A stretch of 64,000 nucleotides of DNA, from positions 21,237 through 85,236 of the forward strand of contig JALVOC010000188.1 in assembly GCA_027032075.1 (NCBI GenBank), read 5' to 3'. Source of the stretch: Chromatiales bacterium. GTDB lineage: Bacteria; Pseudomonadota; Gammaproteobacteria; UBA6429; Thiohalophilaceae. Both the position numbers and the translations under genes were made by a program. The notes beneath the pieces are model-generated. The model saw only the letters and a list, made by a program, of their open reading frames with translations, was not told where the DNA came from and searched no databases. Positions within the stretch are counted from its first letter, which is position 1. Each line of letters opens with the position of its first letter. This document shows positions 49,547-60,108 of the stretch, one piece after another.

Positions 49547-50526
49547 TCTTCATCCTTTTTAAAATGCTGGTAGCCGCTCACGGCCATTGATAACGGTTGT
49601 CCTCCGGTATCGACACAGGTGAGTCCCGGCTCGGCAGTGATGCTGCCAATACAGGTAAAACGGAATCCCTGTTGTTGCGCCAATTGTTCCAGACTGTTCC
49701 TGTTTTCCGGAGAAATACAGAAACAGAGTTCATAATCATCCCCACCGCCGAGTATCGTGCGCCATAAAGAGGGACGGGATGTCAGTAATCGCTCGACCCC
49801 GGCTGACAAAGGCAACCGCGAGAGCTCGATGCGTGCTCCCACACCACTGGCGGCAAGCATGTGTTCGATATCCGCCCACAAACCATCGGAAATATCGATA
49901 GCGCAATGTGCCAGTTCACGTATCGCCTGCCCCTCAGCCACCCTGGGTTGCGGGCGGTTAAGGCGTCGAAGGAGTTCGGCTTTCTGCGGCACCTCCGCCT
50001 TGAGTTCACCCAATAACAGGGAAAGGGCAACGGCCGCATCGCCTATGGTTCCCGTGAGATAAACCAGATCGCCCGCTGATGCCCCTTTGCGCAAGATAGC
50101 CTTTCCCGGCGGAAGATAACCGGCGATCTGCACACTGATCGTCAATGCGCCATGAGTGGTATCACCGCCAACAAGGGCAATCCGGTGCTGTTGCGCCAGC
50201 TCGAACAAGCCGCGGGAAAACGCCTCCAGCCAGTGTTGCGACGCCGTCGGCATGGTCAAGGCGAGGGTAAACCAGGCAGGCTCCGCCCCCATGGCGGCCA
50301 GATCGCTTAAATTGACCGCCAACACTTTCCAGCCGATATCTTCTGCCGGCGTATTTTCTGGAAAATGCACGCCCGCCACCAGGGTATCAATCGCAATCAC
50401 CAGTTCCCGATCAGCGGGTGGCCTGAGCACGGCAGCATCATCCCCGATACCGGTCAGCACCTCCGGCCGGGTGAGCCCTTGCCGCTCGAAATAATGTTGG
50501 ATTATTTCGAATTCGGAGAGAGGCAT
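49543..50526 (-). CDS. thiL: Thiamine-monophosphate kinase
   Basis: A 327-residue enzyme that phosphorylates TMP to thiamine diphosphate. The conserved GIGDDAAVLRPPADRELVIA, LVGGDTTHGALTISVQIAGY, AIDISDGLWADIEHMLAASG and LGGGDDYELCFCI motifs are present. It lies between nusB and pgpA. Confidence 0.96.
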   Translation of the reverse strand: MPLSEFEIIQHYFERQGLTRPEVLTGIGDDAAVLRPPADRELVIAIDTLVAGVHFPENTPAEDIGWKVLAVNLSDLAAMGAEPAWFTLALTMPTASQHWLEAFSRGLFELAQQHRIALVGGDTTHGALTISVQIAGYLPPGKAILRKGASAGDLVYLTGTIGDAAVALSLLLGELKAEVPQKAELLRRLNRPQPRVAEGQAIRELAHCAIDISDGLWADIEHMLAASGVGARIELSRLPLSAGVERLLTSRPSLWRTILGGGDDYELCFCISPENRNSLEQLAQQQGFRFTCIGSITAEPGLTCVDTGGQPLSMAVSGYQHFKKDEE

Positions 50527-50594
50527 GGCGGGGTAGATAACACGATATGATTGGCAGGTGTTTCAGGCGTAACGCAAACGAAACATATTATTCA

Positions 50595-51035
50595 TCACGA
50601 TTCTTTTTTACGGGCGCTCACTTCAACCGCCCGGACCTTGGCTGCGATCTTGTCCATCACACCATTGATGAAGCGGTGTCCCTGTTCAGCGCCAAACATT
50701 TTCACCAATTCGACCGCTTCGTTAATGATCACCCGATAGGGGATTTCCGGATGATGCACCAGCTCATAGGTACCAAGCCAGAGCACGGCACGTTCAACCG
50801 GATCAATCTCCTCCATCGGCCGGCTCAACAAGGGGTGGATTTCCTCCTCCAGTTCGTCCAGATGCAAGGGTAGCTGCGTCAGTATTTCGCGGAAATAGGC
50901 AACGTCGATATTAGCCGTTTCCTTTTCAAGCAGATACTGTGCGGCGATGTCCTGCGGTTTGTTTTTTGACATCTGCCACTCATACAAGCCCTGCAAAGCC
51001 AGACGTCGAGCCCGTGTCCGGGTGCTTGTTTTCAT
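50595..51035 (-). CDS. nusB: Transcription antitermination protein NusB
   Basis: 146 residues from the ATG at 51035 (MKTSTRTRARRLALQGLYEW). The frame extends upstream, but the added Cys-rich sequence is not conserved. It binds boxA RNA with NusE in rRNA antitermination. ILTQLPLHLDELEEEIHPLL and ELVHHPEIPYRVIINEAVEL are typical. It follows ribH in the standard rib-nusB order. Confidence 0.95.
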   Translation of the reverse strand: MKTSTRTRARRLALQGLYEWQMSKNKPQDIAAQYLLEKETANIDVAYFREILTQLPLHLDELEEEIHPLLSRPMEEIDPVERAVLWLGTYELVHHPEIPYRVIINEAVELVKMFGAEQGHRFINGVMDKIAAKVRAVEVSARKKES

Positions 51036-51097
51036 TGTCTTGTCTTTACCTGAATAATCTTCTGACCCACACCCGGCAGGAAAACCGTTCCCGCACC

Positions 51098-51571
51098 TCA
51101 ACCGAGGTTGCGCAACAAATTGATCATTTCAATCACAGAAAGGGTCGCTTCCGCCCCCTTGTTACCCGCCTTGGTACCGGCACGCTCGATCGCCTGTTCG
51201 ATGGTATCCACGGTCAGCACGCCGAAGGCAACGGGTATTTCATGTTGCATCATCACGCTTGCCATGCCTTTAACACACTCACCCGCCACATATTCAAAAT
51301 GCGGTGTACCGCCACGAATGACCGCTCCCAGGGCAATAATGCCATCATACCTGTTTGCCGCTGCCATTTTCTTGATCGCCAGCGGCATTTCGAAAGCGCC
51401 GGGCACGCGAATGATCTCGATATCTGCCTCATCGGCGCCATGCCGTTTGAGCGTATCGAGCGCGCCCTGCAACAGGCTTTCCACTATAAAGCTGTTAAAA
51501 CGGGCAACCACGATACCGATACGCGCACCCTTGATCAGCAGTTCACCTTCAAACGTCTTAATCTTGTCCAT
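51098..51571 (-). CDS. ribH: 6,7-Dimethyl-8-ribityllumazine synthase
   Basis: A 157-residue enzyme that condenses the ribBX and ribD products to lumazine. [40 protein letters not shown] and [20 protein letters not shown] (catalytic His) are present. It lies between ribBX and nusB. Confidence 0.97.
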   Translation of the reverse strand: MDKIKTFEGELLIKGARIGIVVARFNSFIVESLLQGALDTLKRHGADEADIEIIRVPGAFEMPLAIKKMAAANRYDGIIALGAVIRGGTPHFEYVAGECVKGMASVMMQHEIPVAFGVLTVDTIEQAIERAGTKAGNKGAEATLSVIEMINLLRNLG

Positions 51572-51696
51572 CGTTTTATATACCGTTTATTCAATAAAAA
51601 ATGTTTGTTTCGACTACCATTCTCACCCGGGATAATTTACAGGAAATCACCAAATAACGGCACGCAGAAATTGCTGCACCTTTCCCGCGCAATCAT

Positions 51697-52809
51697 TCAG
51701 TCATTATAGACATATTCCACTACTTCCAGACCAAAGCCGGAAAGGCCGTGCATTTTTTTCGGCGCGCTCAATACGCGCATTTGCTGCACACCCAAATCGG
51801 TCAGGATTTGTGCGCCGATACCAAAGGTGCGCAGGTCACTGCCCGTTTCATGGCGCGGCAGATCAATGCCTTTGTCCTGATCCGCGTAATGACGGATATG
51901 GTTGATAATCACATCGGACTCATCCGCCAGACGCAGGATGATCGCGACACCCTGTCCTTCCTTTGCTATTCGCTGCAAGGCATCACGTAACGGCCAGCCA
52001 CAATCATCACGCAGGCTGCCGAAAATATCACACAAACTGTTTTCCACATGCACACGCACCAACGCCGGTTTATGCGGTTCCAGGTCACCTTTGACCAGCG
52101 CCAGATGCACCTGGTTGTCAATCATGTTTCGGTAGGCATGCAGTTTGAAATCACCGAATTCGGTGGGCATGAAAGAGGTGGCCACACGTTCAATGGTTTT
52201 TTCATTCAGCATGCGGTATTCAATCAGATCAGCGATGGTTCCGATTTTCAGATTGTGCTCGGCGGCAAATTTTTCCAGATCGGGGCGGCGTGCCATGGTG
52301 CCGTCCTCGTTGAGTATTTCCACGATAACGGCAGCCGCCTCTTTGCCCGCCAGCCTTGCCAGGTCGCTGCCCGCCTCGGTATGCCCGGCACGGGTCAATA
52401 CTCCGCCCGGTTGCGCCATCAAAGGAAAAATATGGCCCGGCTGCACCAGATCCGAAGCCTTGGCATCGGGAGCCACTGCCGTTTGCACGGTGACGGCACG
52501 ATCCGCGGCGGAAATACCGGTGGTGACACCTTCGGCCGCCTCGATCGAAACCGTGAAATTGGTTCCATGTCCTTCGTTGTTCTCGCTCACCATCAGGGGC
52601 AGATGCAAACGTTCACAGCGTTCTTTCGTCAGGGTAAGGCATATCAGGCCACGGCCGTACTTGGCCATGAAATTGATATCTTCCGCACGGACATCTTCCG
52701 CCGCCATGATAAGATCGCCTTCATTCTCCCGATCTTCGTCATCCATGAGGATGACCATTTTTCCCTGACGGATATCCTCGATGATCTCTTTTGTACTGTT
52801 CAATGCCAT
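51697..52809 (-). CDS. ribBX: 3,4-Dihydroxy-2-butanone 4-phosphate synthase with degenerate RibA-like domain (RibBX type)
   Basis: 370 residues from the ATG at 52809 ([20 protein letters not shown]). The RibB domain (1-200) is intact: [20 protein letters not shown] and [20 protein letters not shown]. It converts ribulose 5-phosphate to dihydroxybutanone phosphate. The C-terminal domain resembles GTP cyclohydrolase II, but at the zinc site it reads [18 protein letters not shown]. Aligning by eye to E. coli RibA, two of three Cys ligands appear replaced (by Asn and Asp). This fits the RibBX variant, which does not hydrolyse GTP, so a separate ribA should exist elsewhere. Confidence 0.88.
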   Translation of the reverse strand: MALNSTKEIIEDIRQGKMVILMDDEDRENEGDLIMAAEDVRAEDINFMAKYGRGLICLTLTKERCERLHLPLMVSENNEGHGTNFTVSIEAAEGVTTGISAADRAVTVQTAVAPDAKASDLVQPGHIFPLMAQPGGVLTRAGHTEAGSDLARLAGKEAAAVIVEILNEDGTMARRPDLEKFAAEHNLKIGTIADLIEYRMLNEKTIERVATSFMPTEFGDFKLHAYRNMIDNQVHLALVKGDLEPHKPALVRVHVENSLCDIFGSLRDDCGWPLRDALQRIAKEGQGVAIILRLADESDVIINHIRHYADQDKGIDLPRHETGSDLRTFGIGAQILTDLGVQQMRVLSAPKKMHGLSGFGLEVVEYVYND

Positions 52810-53189
52810 GGTTTTCAAAAATTCCTCATCTGTGCATTCTTTGGGATACTGCTGCCGAAGCGACAGAGCTGTAGCTATGGCGCATCCTGCATCGCTACCA
52901 GGCCTTTGCTGCCATACACCAATAAAACCGGCTGCAGCAAACACTCTGGTATTGTTCTGTCTGATTTCCCGGTAAATAATTGTTCAAAAAAGGTGTCCCG
53001 TTTACATTTGACAGGCCGGTTCTCCGCTACCCTATGGCAAGACTCTCGGCAGCAGGGATGCTGCCGTGAAGCTTACAGGGAAGTATTCACAGCGTGTCTT
53101 GCCATAGGGTAGCGGAGAACCGGCCTCTCGATAGACGGAAATTACCTCTGTCAGTGTGGACACCTTTTTTGAACAAATTATGATAGCGT
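52810..53189. other. 380-base gap between ribE and ribBX
   Basis: No gene. The left third precedes ribBX and has no FMN-riboswitch motifs that I can see. The right two thirds are palindromic repeat copy B, listed separately. The repeat interrupts what is otherwise a continuous rib gene run, so ribBX may need its own promoter or be affected by the hairpin. Confidence 0.6.
52980..53176. repeat. Palindromic MITE-like repeat, copy B
   Basis: A 197-base unit. Its outer ends TTGTTCAAAAAAGGTGTCC (52980-52998) and GGACACCTTTTTTGAACAA (53158-53176) are perfect 19-bp inverted repeats. Inside, 53013-53043 and 53096-53126 form a perfect 31-bp inverted repeat around a 52-base core (53044-53095). The core is the reverse complement of the core of the copy at 59.7 kb with one mismatch. 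No ORF of note. It sits between ribE and ribBX. Confidence 0.85.
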
Positions 53190-53849
53190 TCATTTTACAA
53201 AACCGTAATCCTGTAATTTCTGCAGACTGACCCCGCCACCGTCGCCTTTCGCTGCATTCTCACCTTGCAACAATCGCTCGAGGTAACGCGCAATAATATC
53301 CACTTCCAGGTTAACCTGCGTGCCGGCTTGAAAATCCCCCATGGTGGTTTCCTGCAAGGTATGCGGCACGATATTCAACTCAAACTCTGCACCCCGTACC
53401 GCGTTTACCGTCAGACTGATGCCATCCACACAGATCGAACCTTTTTCCGCAATATAACGGGCGAGGTTGTCCGTTGCACGAATGGTAAAGCGTTCCGAAC
53501 GCCCGTCGCTCCGACGGGCAATCACTTCGCCGATGCCGTCCACATGGCCACTCACCAGGTGCCCACCGAGACGCGTGCTGGGTGTCAGGGCTTTTTCCAG
53601 ATTGACGCGGTTGCCCGGCTTTAAATTACCGATGCCGGTACGCTTGAGGGTCTCGGCGGAAACATCCGCGCAGAAACCATCGCCCGGTAACTCAACCGCC
53701 GTGAGACACACACCATTGACCGCGATGCTGTCTCCCAGGCAGACATCGGACAAATCCAGCCTGCCGGTTTGCACCCGCAGACGGACATCTTCGCCCTGTG
53801 ACTCTATTGCCGCAATCGTGCCAATCGCCTGGATGATACCGGTAAACAT
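53190..53849 (-). CDS. ribE: Riboflavin synthase, alpha chain
   Basis: A 219-residue protein with two similar lumazine-binding halves: MFTGIIQAIGTIAAIESQGE and LSDVCLGDSIAVNGVCLTAV, then LGGHLVSGHVDGIGEVIARR and EKGSICVDGISLTVNAVRG. It dismutates lumazine to riboflavin. It starts two bases after the ribD stop. Confidence 0.96.
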   Translation of the reverse strand: MFTGIIQAIGTIAAIESQGEDVRLRVQTGRLDLSDVCLGDSIAVNGVCLTAVELPGDGFCADVSAETLKRTGIGNLKPGNRVNLEKALTPSTRLGGHLVSGHVDGIGEVIARRSDGRSERFTIRATDNLARYIAEKGSICVDGISLTVNAVRGAEFELNIVPHTLQETTMGDFQAGTQVNLEVDIIARYLERLLQGENAAKGDGGGVSLQKLQDYGFVK

Positions 53850-53851
53850 TC

Positions 53852-54970
53852 CTACTGCTCCTGCTCTGCCACCACAGCGCGGTCAAGCCTGGCACTGATG
53901 CGCCAATCGTTACCAACAGCTCTGATATCTGTGATCTCAAGATTTACTTTGTCCGCCATGCTCTCCAGCCCAGGTAAACGAAACAGTCCACGGGCACTGT
54001 CACCCATGAGGATCGGTGCCATGTAGATCACCATCTCATCGATCAGTTCCGCCTGCAGCATGGAACCGCTCAAGGTTGCCCCTGTTTCCAACAGCACCTC
54101 GTTGATTTCCATCTGCCCCAGTTTATCCAACACGGCCCGCATGTCGACACTGCGGCTGCAAACCGGCATGGCCACCACCTCGGCACCGGCCTGCTGTAAC
54201 CGTTCCGCCGCAGCGTGATCATCACTACAGGTCATGATGATGGTGCTGCCCGGTTGTTTCAATATCCTGGCCGTCTCCGGGGTGCTCAGATGCGTATCGA
54301 TCACCACCCGCAACGGCTGGCGCTCCACCCCCTCCAGCCTGACCGTCATCGCGGGATCATCCGCGAGCACGGTACCCACGCCGGTCACGATTGCCGAGCT
54401 GCGGGCACGCAAGCGTTGCACATCCCGCCGGGCCGCCTCCGAAGTGATCCACTTGCTTTCTCCCGAAGCCATCGCGGTACGCCCATCGAGACTCATTGCC
54501 AGCTTGCTGCGTACGTATGGCCGGCCATATTCCATACGTTTGATAAATCCCGGGTTCAACGCCCGCGCTTGTGTTTGCAACAAACCTGTCCTGACTTCGA
54601 TGCCGGCGTCACGGCACTGCTGCAACCCCTGCCCGGCAACACGCGAATGCGGATCTTCCATTGCCGCGATCACGCAAGCCACCCCTGCCTCGATCAAGGC
54701 ACTGCTGCAGGGTGGCGTCTTGCCATGATGGCAGCAGGGTTCCAGGGTGAGATAAACCGTCGCCCCTTTGGCCTTCCCGCCCGCAGCCTGTAAGGCGTGT
54801 ATTTCCGCATGGGGCTCACCCGCACGCAGATGCCATCCTTCACCGACAATCTCACCATCCTTTACGATGACACAACCAACCCGTGGATTGGGATCGGTGG
54901 TATAAAGCCCTCTTTCCGCCAATTGCAGCGCGCGGGCCATATAACGGTAATCTTCGCTGGTAAAACCCAT
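53852..54970 (-). CDS. ribD: Bifunctional riboflavin deaminase/reductase RibD
   Basis: About 372 residues from the ATG at 54970 (MGFTSEDYRYMARALQLAER); a GTG at 54991 is also possible. The deaminase domain has the zinc motifs PHAEIHALQAAGGKAKGATV and LEPCCHHGKTPPCSSALIEA. The reductase domain begins near residue 150 (RPYVRSKLAMSLDGRTAMAS). It performs two steps of riboflavin synthesis. It lies between nrdR and ribE. Confidence 0.96.
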   Translation of the reverse strand: MGFTSEDYRYMARALQLAERGLYTTDPNPRVGCVIVKDGEIVGEGWHLRAGEPHAEIHALQAAGGKAKGATVYLTLEPCCHHGKTPPCSSALIEAGVACVIAAMEDPHSRVAGQGLQQCRDAGIEVRTGLLQTQARALNPGFIKRMEYGRPYVRSKLAMSLDGRTAMASGESKWITSEAARRDVQRLRARSSAIVTGVGTVLADDPAMTVRLEGVERQPLRVVIDTHLSTPETARILKQPGSTIIMTCSDDHAAAERLQQAGAEVVAMPVCSRSVDMRAVLDKLGQMEINEVLLETGATLSGSMLQAELIDEMVIYMAPILMGDSARGLFRLPGLESMADKVNLEITDIRAVGNDWRISARLDRAVVAEQEQ

Positions 54971-55117
54971 CGTCCTGAACTTTTTGCTCACACCCTGAAC
55001 ATCAGGCGGCGTCCGCCGGGCCGCAAAACGTGAAAGGAATACCGTTGATCATCCCGAACCTCTGTTCGTTGCATCTTTTGTCTCCCCCGGCGGCTGATTT
55101 AAAAAAGCCTGTTGGTG

Positions 55118-55627
55118 TCACGACTTCCCGTCCTCGGGCAAGAGGGATTGCTGCTTGCGCTTTTCTTCCGGTGTGGGGACACTTTTAAGTTTATCTATCT
55201 CCTCCTGGAATGCGCTCACATCCTCAAAACTGCGGTAGACCGAAGCAAAGCGCACATAGGCAACCTGATCCAGATCACGCAGTTCATTCATCACCCAGTC
55301 CCCCAGCATGCGTGACGGGATCTCCCGCTCGCCGGTGGCGCGCAATTTTTTCATAATACGATTGACGGACTTTTCTATCTCATCGCTGTCCACCGGCCTT
55401 TTTTCCAATGCCCGTAACATGCCGGCGCGTAACTTGTCCTCATTGAAGGGTTCCCGCCGGCCATCGTTTTTTTTCAGGCGCGGCATCACCAGTTCCGCGG
55501 TTTCGAAGGTCGTGAAGCGTTCATTACATGTGAGGCATTCCCGCCGCCTGCGCACCTGCGCACCTTCGCTGGTGAGACGACTATCAATGACCTTGGTATC
55601 TTCAGCTCCGCAGAATGGACAATGCAT
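55118..55627 (-). CDS. nrdR: Transcriptional repressor NrdR
   Basis: 169 residues. The zinc ribbon [20 protein letters not shown] plus [17 protein letters not shown] is followed by an ATP-cone ([20 protein letters not shown]). It represses ribonucleotide reductase genes according to the ATP/dATP ratio. A charged C-terminal tail ([20 protein letters not shown]) makes it a little longer than the usual 150 or so. It sits between glyA and ribD in the standard order. Confidence 0.96.
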   Translation of the reverse strand: MHCPFCGAEDTKVIDSRLTSEGAQVRRRRECLTCNERFTTFETAELVMPRLKKNDGRREPFNEDKLRAGMLRALEKRPVDSDEIEKSVNRIMKKLRATGEREIPSRMLGDWVMNELRDLDQVAYVRFASVYRSFEDVSAFQEEIDKLKSVPTPEEKRKQQSLLPEDGKS

Positions 55628-55675
55628 ATGATTCAGTCACGGCTTGCCTTTTCCACCAGCCGTGCCTCAAGACCT

Positions 55676-56929
<1,254 letters not shown>

Positions 56930-57099
56930 GGCAATCCTCTAAAGCCAATTTACCTAATAAAATCATAGTGTTACAAAACAGTGTCCGAGCCGCCGCAGCC
57001 GCGGGGGACGGGGCAAAAAGGTGGTAAAGCTTAACCGATCCGGGCTGAAAATGCATTTTGTCTCTGGCAGGGAAGACAATGGGAGGCGTGAAAACAAAA

Positions 57100-57122
57100 C
57101 ACCCCCGCAAAATGCGGGGGTG
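57100..57122 (-). terminator. Rho-independent terminator downstream of the DUF302-like gene
   Basis: CACCCCCGCA (57100-57109) pairs with TGCGGGGGTG (57113-57122) around a three-base loop. On the minus strand it is followed by TTTTGTTTTC. It ends the transcript of the exported protein gene at 57.2-58.1 kb. Confidence 0.85.
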
Positions 57123-57168
57123 CTGCGTTCCCGGAAAGACGGGACAATGCAAAAAGGATAGCGCTGCC

Positions 57169-58080
57169 CTACTCCTCGAGCTTACCACCCGCCGCGAGGG
57201 TGAGACTCTCTTCGATTGCCGCTGGCGCACACATGATGGAAGCGAAGCTGTTACTGCCCATCATGGAGAGATCGGGGAAACTGATAGCGATACGGAATTC
57301 CGCCCGCAGGGCGTAAGCCGTATTTCCTTTTACCACGATTTCATAGGGAAGATGAGCGGTTGATTTGATATCCTTGAAGTCAATGCGTTCCATGATGTAC
57401 TTGTCTCCAGCGCATTCATCACTGGACTTTTCAGTCAGATGGACACCGAACAAGCTCATCTGCTTGCCGGGAACATCAACACGGTACACTTTTTTCACTC
57501 CCCCCTTGGCGGCAGCCAGGGCGGCTTCCACACCTTTTACCGCATCTTCGTAACTGGCATAGGAAGCCAGTTCCAGGCGATCATCAAAATACGGCATGAG
57601 CCATTTGTATTGATAATTACGCAACTCCTCGGCAGTCAAACCCTCTTTTGACCCGTAGCTCTTAATCATACCCAGGGCCTGTTTCAATTCTGCCGCCACA
57701 TCGGTCAAGTCACTGGACAAACGGTAGGCATTGGCCATGTACACCGGGTTGGTATACGCAACCTGCAGCTTGCCATCCGCGCCCTTGGTGACACTCACCC
57801 GCTGGGCTGCGGCAAAAACACCAAAATCGGTTTTGCCTGCAACATTCAACAGCGCACTGCTGCTAACACCGATGATGGTGGCGCCGGCATAGGGGGAATA
57901 TTTTCCCACCACATTGAAGCCAGCCGCTGTCAGTTTATTCTCGACACTGCTCACAACATCAGCCATCTCACCACTGCTCATCTCGGCCAGCACGAACGGC
58001 TTGAGTTTCTCCTCCGCCTGTGCGACACCCAGTATCAGCAGCGACATGACAACAACCAATAGGGTTTTCATTTTCATCAT
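57169..58080 (-). CDS. Exported DUF302-like protein
   Basis: About 303 residues; several ATG codons (58092, 58080, 58077, 58071) compete for the start, and GGTGAT lies suitably before 58080. A signal peptide (LLVVVMSLLILGVAQAEE) is followed by a domain resembling DUF302: VENKLTAAGFNVVGKYSPYA, FGVFAAAQRVSVTKGADGK and VAYTNPVYMANAYRLSSDL. The second half (MLPYFDDRLELASY-like region, KVYRVDVPGKQMSLFGVHLT) is less familiar. Two Cys near residues 220 and 285 could form a disulfide. It lies 90 bases after a FadL-type porin gene, with a terminator in between. Confidence 0.72.
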   Translation of the reverse strand: MMKMKTLLVVVMSLLILGVAQAEEKLKPFVLAEMSSGEMADVVSSVENKLTAAGFNVVGKYSPYAGATIIGVSSSALLNVAGKTDFGVFAAAQRVSVTKGADGKLQVAYTNPVYMANAYRLSSDLTDVAAELKQALGMIKSYGSKEGLTAEELRNYQYKWLMPYFDDRLELASYASYEDAVKGVEAALAAAKGGVKKVYRVDVPGKQMSLFGVHLTEKSSDECAGDKYIMERIDFKDIKSTAHLPYEIVVKGNTAYALRAEFRIAISFPDLSMMGSNSFASIMCAPAAIEESLTLAAGGKLEE

Positions 58081-58119
58081 AATCATCACCATATTTTATT
58101 AGAATTATAGAAATGAGAA

Positions 58120-58142
58120 AGGCCATGGCATGACCATGGCCT
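58120..58142 (-). terminator. Terminator of the FadL-type gene
   Basis: AGGCCATGG (58120-58128) pairs with CCATGGCCT (58134-58142) around a five-base loop. On the minus strand TTCTCATTTCT follows. The tail is T-rich but not a pure run, so the DUF302-like gene downstream may still receive read-through. Confidence 0.7.
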
Positions 58143-58181
58143 CTCTTCAATTACGCCCGATTCACAACAAGGCGAACCGCA

Positions 58182-59372
58182 TCAGAAGCGGGAATTGTAA
58201 CCCACGCCAAGTGCGTACTGGTTCATTTTTGCCCTGTAGTTCGGAGTTCCGGAGGTTTCCTGTTTACTTTCCGGAATATAGGCAAAATAGGCGTTGATCT
58301 CGGATTTGCCCATGGTGTGGCCATAACCAAAGGTGAAATGATTTTCCGTGATGGCCGGCGCGAGCAGGTTCTGACCGGTGTTCTTGGCCGGAATCGGCGA
58401 TTTACCATAGTTGTAACCAACACGCCAGGCCGTACTTTCACTGGATTTGAACTCAGCACCGATCTTGTAGATGGTCTGATTTTCCCAGCCAAAACCACCT
58501 TTGGCCGGCGCGTAACCAAACACATCCACATTGCTCCAGTTCACCTGCATGATGTCGGCAACCAGTTTCACATTGCCACCAAACTTTTGCGTCAAACCAA
58601 TACCGTATTGATCAGGCATGTCGAGGGAACAATCGCCACCGGCGGCCTTGACACCCGAAAGAGCGCCTTTCTTGGCTGTTGAACAGTGATCCGCCATTTC
58701 ACCCATGTCGATCTTGGTCTGGTAGAAAACCCCGAGTGTGGTGCTGGCACCGAGATTGCCTGCATATCCCAGCTTGAAACCATAACCGGTGCTGCTGCCA
58801 CTGTTACTGCCAAGGGTAGGATGAGTCGAAGGCGCGGTGGTTTTCATGGATTCATAACCCAGCAGCAGGGAGAGGCCAAGCGAGGAATCCTGATTCAGTT
58901 TAACGCTGGCGGTCGGTGCAACCACAAAGCCGGAGAGATCGAAACCAAGCCGGTCACCCGCCCAACCTGGATTGATTTTCCCTGCGTCGTAGTCGGTGTT
59001 CATGCCACCCATGGCATAGGCCAGCACCCCCCAGTCGAACTTGTTGTTGATTTTATCGATGTAGCCACCCTGCGGAATGATAAAATAGTTTTGTGCACTA
59101 TCCACATATGTGCCCGTGCCAAAATCGGCCGAACGATAGGGCATGAACAGGCTGGCCGCGATGCCCCATTGTTCGCTGGTGCGCGAAATCAGGGCAGGGT
59201 TGTCGACACCAGACATGGTTTCTGCACCATTGGCGATACCGGCGCCGCCGAAACCGTGTGAAGTCATGCTGTTGCCCAGCGGCAGAATACCGTTGGTTGC
59301 ATGGGCTGCCATCGGCATAACAAGCGCAGCGGCAACCGCCCCTGCAACCAGGCGTTTGTTGAATTTGTACAT
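58182..59372 (-). CDS. FadL/OmpP1-family outer-membrane transport protein
   Basis: A 396-residue protein with a signal peptide (RLVAGAVAAALVMPMAAHAT). The mature N-terminus NGILPLGNSMTSHGFGGAGI and NGAETMSGVDNPALISRTSE match the hatch region of FadL-type channels; alternating beta strands follow and the last residue is Phe (LGVGYNSRF), the barrel-assembly signal. The family carries hydrophobic molecules across the outer membrane. In a sulfur oxidiser the substrate could be something other than fatty acids; that is speculation. Its AT-rich upstream region suggests a strong dedicated promoter. Confidence 0.9.
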   Translation of the reverse strand: MYKFNKRLVAGAVAAALVMPMAAHATNGILPLGNSMTSHGFGGAGIANGAETMSGVDNPALISRTSEQWGIAASLFMPYRSADFGTGTYVDSAQNYFIIPQGGYIDKINNKFDWGVLAYAMGGMNTDYDAGKINPGWAGDRLGFDLSGFVVAPTASVKLNQDSSLGLSLLLGYESMKTTAPSTHPTLGSNSGSSTGYGFKLGYAGNLGASTTLGVFYQTKIDMGEMADHCSTAKKGALSGVKAAGGDCSLDMPDQYGIGLTQKFGGNVKLVADIMQVNWSNVDVFGYAPAKGGFGWENQTIYKIGAEFKSSESTAWRVGYNYGKSPIPAKNTGQNLLAPAITENHFTFGYGHTMGKSEINAYFAYIPESKQETSGTPNYRAKMNQYALGVGYNSRF

Positions 59373-59616
59373 GTTTTGATTCTCCCGTTGTAAATAAAAG
59401 TTATTATTAAAGCTAATTGGTTGTTGTTATCACACCAATGTTCGTTGTTATTGAGCAACATTCTATGGTTGCATCTAGCAGAGTATCTCAACAGTACCAA
59501 AAAAGAGTCAAGAGATTTTTTAACATTTTATGACTTAGTAATATACCTTAAGTTAATTAGATAACTCTTATATTAGCAATATATTATATTCTCCCGAAAC
59601 AAACGATTCTGCTCTT

Positions 59617-59833
59617 CTAAATAGCTGTGCGAAAAAGGTGTCCAATTCAAATGACAGTGATTTCCATAAAATGGAGGGGCCGTTTCTCCAGTAGCTGCTG
59701 GCAAGACACGCTGTGAATACATCCCTGTAAGCTTCACGGCAGCATCCCTGCTGCCGAGAGTCTTGCCAGCAGCTACTGGAGAAACGGCTTACCAATTTTT
59801 TAAAGTGGACACCTTTTTCGCACGGCTATTTAG
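59617..59833. repeat. Palindromic MITE-like repeat, copy C
   Basis: A 217-base unit. The ends 59617-59644 and 59806-59833 are 28-bp inverted repeats with one mismatch (for example GCGAAAAAGGTGTCCA on the left). Inside, 59679-59707 and 59760-59788 form a perfect 29-bp inverted repeat around a 52-base core (59708-59759). That core matches copy B in reverse orientation at 51 of 52 bases. The inner arms of B and C share both ends but differ in the middle while each stays self-complementary. Confidence 0.85.
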
Positions 59834-60049
59834 CTTCCTTACTTACGCCGTTGACAAACAGCGACTCCAAACCAACGTTCCGGCATTGTTGTTGAAGATC
59901 TCAAATGCGCAACAAGCAATACATTCAGTACTCACCCATCACATCGGCTTGCGCAAACGCAATGAAAAACCACGGCGATCCAAACAGGGGGCTGTTACTG
60001 GTTTGTTTGTTTGTTTGTTTTCTATTGTCTTGCCCGACAGTAAAAATAC

Positions 60050-60084
60050 AAAAACCCCCGGAGTTTGCACGCCGGGGGTTTTTT
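60050..60084. terminator. Bidirectional Rho-independent terminator
   Basis: CCCCCGG (60055-60061) pairs with CCGGGGG (60072-60078). An A-run (60050-60054) and TTTTTT (60079-60084) extend the stem. It lies 24 bases past the dsrE2 stop and would end that transcript. Confidence 0.88.
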
Positions 60085-60108
60085 GTTTTTTTCTGCTTTA
60101 TCTGTCAA

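Larger units (their letters stand above)
59373..60108. other. 736-base gap with AT-rich promoter region, repeat and terminator
   Basis: Bases 59380-59616 are very AT-rich and should hold the promoter of the FadL-type gene. Bases 59617-59833 are palindromic repeat copy C. Bases 60003-60020 contain a short TTTG tandem repeat, and 60050-60084 a terminator. No believable gene: open frames here cross the repeat and are low-complexity. Confidence 0.6.

Noticed and set aside
52810..52944. N-terminal extension of ribBX to the codon at 52944
   Set aside because: The extra 45 residues are not family-like; the conserved RibB start is at 52809.
52810..53860. FMN (RFN) riboswitch upstream of ribBX or ribE
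   Set aside because: I looked for the conserved RFN blocks on the minus strand and found none. The ribE upstream region is coding (ribD).
60003..60020. TTTG tandem repeat as a phase-variation tract
   Set aside because: Only about four units, not inside a gene and not placed between promoter elements of a neighbouring gene.
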